Positions 63,399 through 64,000 of a stretch of 64,000 bases of DNA are shown here, one piece after another. Origin of the DNA: Patescibacteria group bacterium (GTDB lineage Bacteria; Patescibacteriota; Patescibacteriia; 2-12-FULL-60-25). The stretch is taken from positions 1 to 64,000 of the forward strand of contig JAQURS010000005.1 of the NCBI GenBank assembly GCA_028715505.1, given 5' to 3'. The position numbers and the translations under genes are program-made. The notes beneath the pieces are model-generated. The model made no database searches. It saw only the letters and a list, made by a program, of their open reading frames with translations, and had not been told where the DNA came from. Each line of letters opens with the position of its first letter. Within the stretch, counting starts at the first letter, position 1.

Positions 63399-64000
63399 AT
63401 GTCTACCACTTTGCAGGCGCGCTTGCGTCAGAAGAAAGAAGCCGGAACCAAGGAAAAACCGGAGATCACCCTAAAAGCCGTCGTGTACGGCCACGGTTTG
63501 GAAAGCCGTTCGATTGAAGTCGCCACCAGCGATTTCTTGAAGGTTTTCAAGACCGTTAAGCACTCAACCTTGTTTGATTTGGTGGTAGGCAACGATGCCC
63601 CGGTTAAAGCCCTGATCAGCGAAGTTCAGGTTAACCCCGTCACCATGCAACCGATCCACGCCGATTTTCGCCAATTGCGCATGGACGAGTCTATTACGGT
63701 TTCCGTGCCTTTGGTTTATACTGGAGAAGCCCTGGCCGTTAAGGCTTTGGGCGGCACGCTCATCAGGTCCCTCGATGAACTCGAAGTCGAATGTCTGCCG
63801 GCCGACCTTCCGAAAGAGATCGTGGTCGACATCAGTTCTTTAGCGACTTTCGAAGACAAGATCATGGTTGGCTCGCTGGTTTTGCCCAAGGGCGTTAAAA
63901 CCACCGTCGAAGCCAATGTGACTTTGGCCACTGTCGAAGCCCCGTTGTCCGAGGAAGAACAAAAGCAACTCGAACAAGGCGAAGTGGGCGACGTGACGGC
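63399..64000 (+). CDS. rplY: Ribosomal protein L25/Ctc (partial, runs off the window)
   Basis: ATG 63399 opens a frame without a stop to the window end (200 residues). It has the L25 N-domain (RLRQKKEAGTKEK, LKAVVYGHGLESRSIEV, VQVNPVTMQPIHADF), which binds 5S rRNA. The C-terminal Ctc/TL5 beta domain follows (LGGTLIRSLDELEVECLPADLP). This is the long Ctc form. The end of the gene is outside the window. Confidence 0.92.
   Translation, partial: MSTTLQARLRQKKEAGTKEKPEITLKAVVYGHGLESRSIEVATSDFLKVFKTVKHSTLFDLVVGNDAPVKALISEVQVNPVTMQPIHADFRQLRMDESITVSVPLVYTGEALAVKALGGTLIRSLDELEVECLPADLPKEIVVDISSLATFEDKIMVGSLVLPKGVKTTVEANVTLATVEAPLSEEEQKQLEQGEVGDVT

Overview
The window looks like a bacterial chromosome segment from a reduced-genome, candidate-phyla-radiation (Patescibacteria-like) organism. 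This is an inference, since no 16S rRNA is present. It rests on scattered housekeeping genes with small uncharacterised membrane proteins between them, lysine-rich tails on ribosomal and glycolytic proteins, a tandem-domain ThyX, and very compact promoters. UGA is used as a normal stop and RF1 (prfA) is present, so the standard bacterial code applies. Most of the window appears to be about 50% GC by eye; the restriction island at 45.0-55.9 kb is visibly more AT-rich.

Layout: 0.1-2.7 kb MgtA-type ATPase (-); 2.7-3.2 kb a small basic-protein cassette; 3.3-11 kb valS, a hypothetical (-), a calcium-repeat surface protein (-), tyrS and argS; 11-13.3 kb an orphan cassette gene, a bactofilin and a lipid-kinase-like protein; 13.3-16.1 kb tRNA-Val(TAC), tRNA-Leu(GAG), an MBL hydrolase, small membrane proteins, a methyltransferase and yraN; 16.1-17 kb a small-ORF and hairpin region; 17-25.1 kb queA, rpmE, prfA, a lipoprotein, rpsB, tsf, a hypothetical, infB and trxA; 25.2-29.7 kb lower glycolysis (gap, phosphoesterase, pgk, eno); 29.8-32.5 kb tRNA A37 modification (miaB, miaA); 32.6-38.9 kb (-) gatB, a membrane protein and a dTTP supply group (tmk, tandem thyX, dut, an NMP-kinase-like protein); 39.1-42.9 kb (-) rplA, rplK, nusG, secE and an MBL protein; 43-45 kb a repeat element, a small beta-grasp-like gene, and a SAM riboswitch with metK; 45-56 kb a type I restriction-modification island with embedded extra genes; 56-58.5 kb a TspO fusion, paired repeat elements and a polymer-forming membrane protein; 58.7-64 kb gyrB (-), a candidate ncRNA (-), a membrane protein, rodA, a zinc-ribbon protein and the start of L25.

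Two modes of gene expression stand out. At least fourteen genes, mostly core ones, carry an extended -10 box (TGnTATAAT-like) ending only 6-11 nt before the start codon, so their mRNAs should be leaderless or nearly so. By contrast, a set of small orphan genes (2937, 11185, 16216, 19597, 22259, 43614(-), 6598(-)) have Shine-Dalgarno sequences. Most of these also have a TTGAC(A/C)-17-TATAAT-like promoter and their own intrinsic terminator, and several have structured leaders. A predicted 220-nt minus-strand ncRNA upstream of gyrB carries two CCTCC segments that could pair with Shine-Dalgarno sites.

The restriction island (hsdM, rhuM remnant, dinD, zinc-ribbon protein, two unknowns, hsdS, membrane protein, trypsin-like protease, hsdR, GIY-YIG/DUF4357) is the clearest accessory locus and the best candidate for an under-described defence arrangement.
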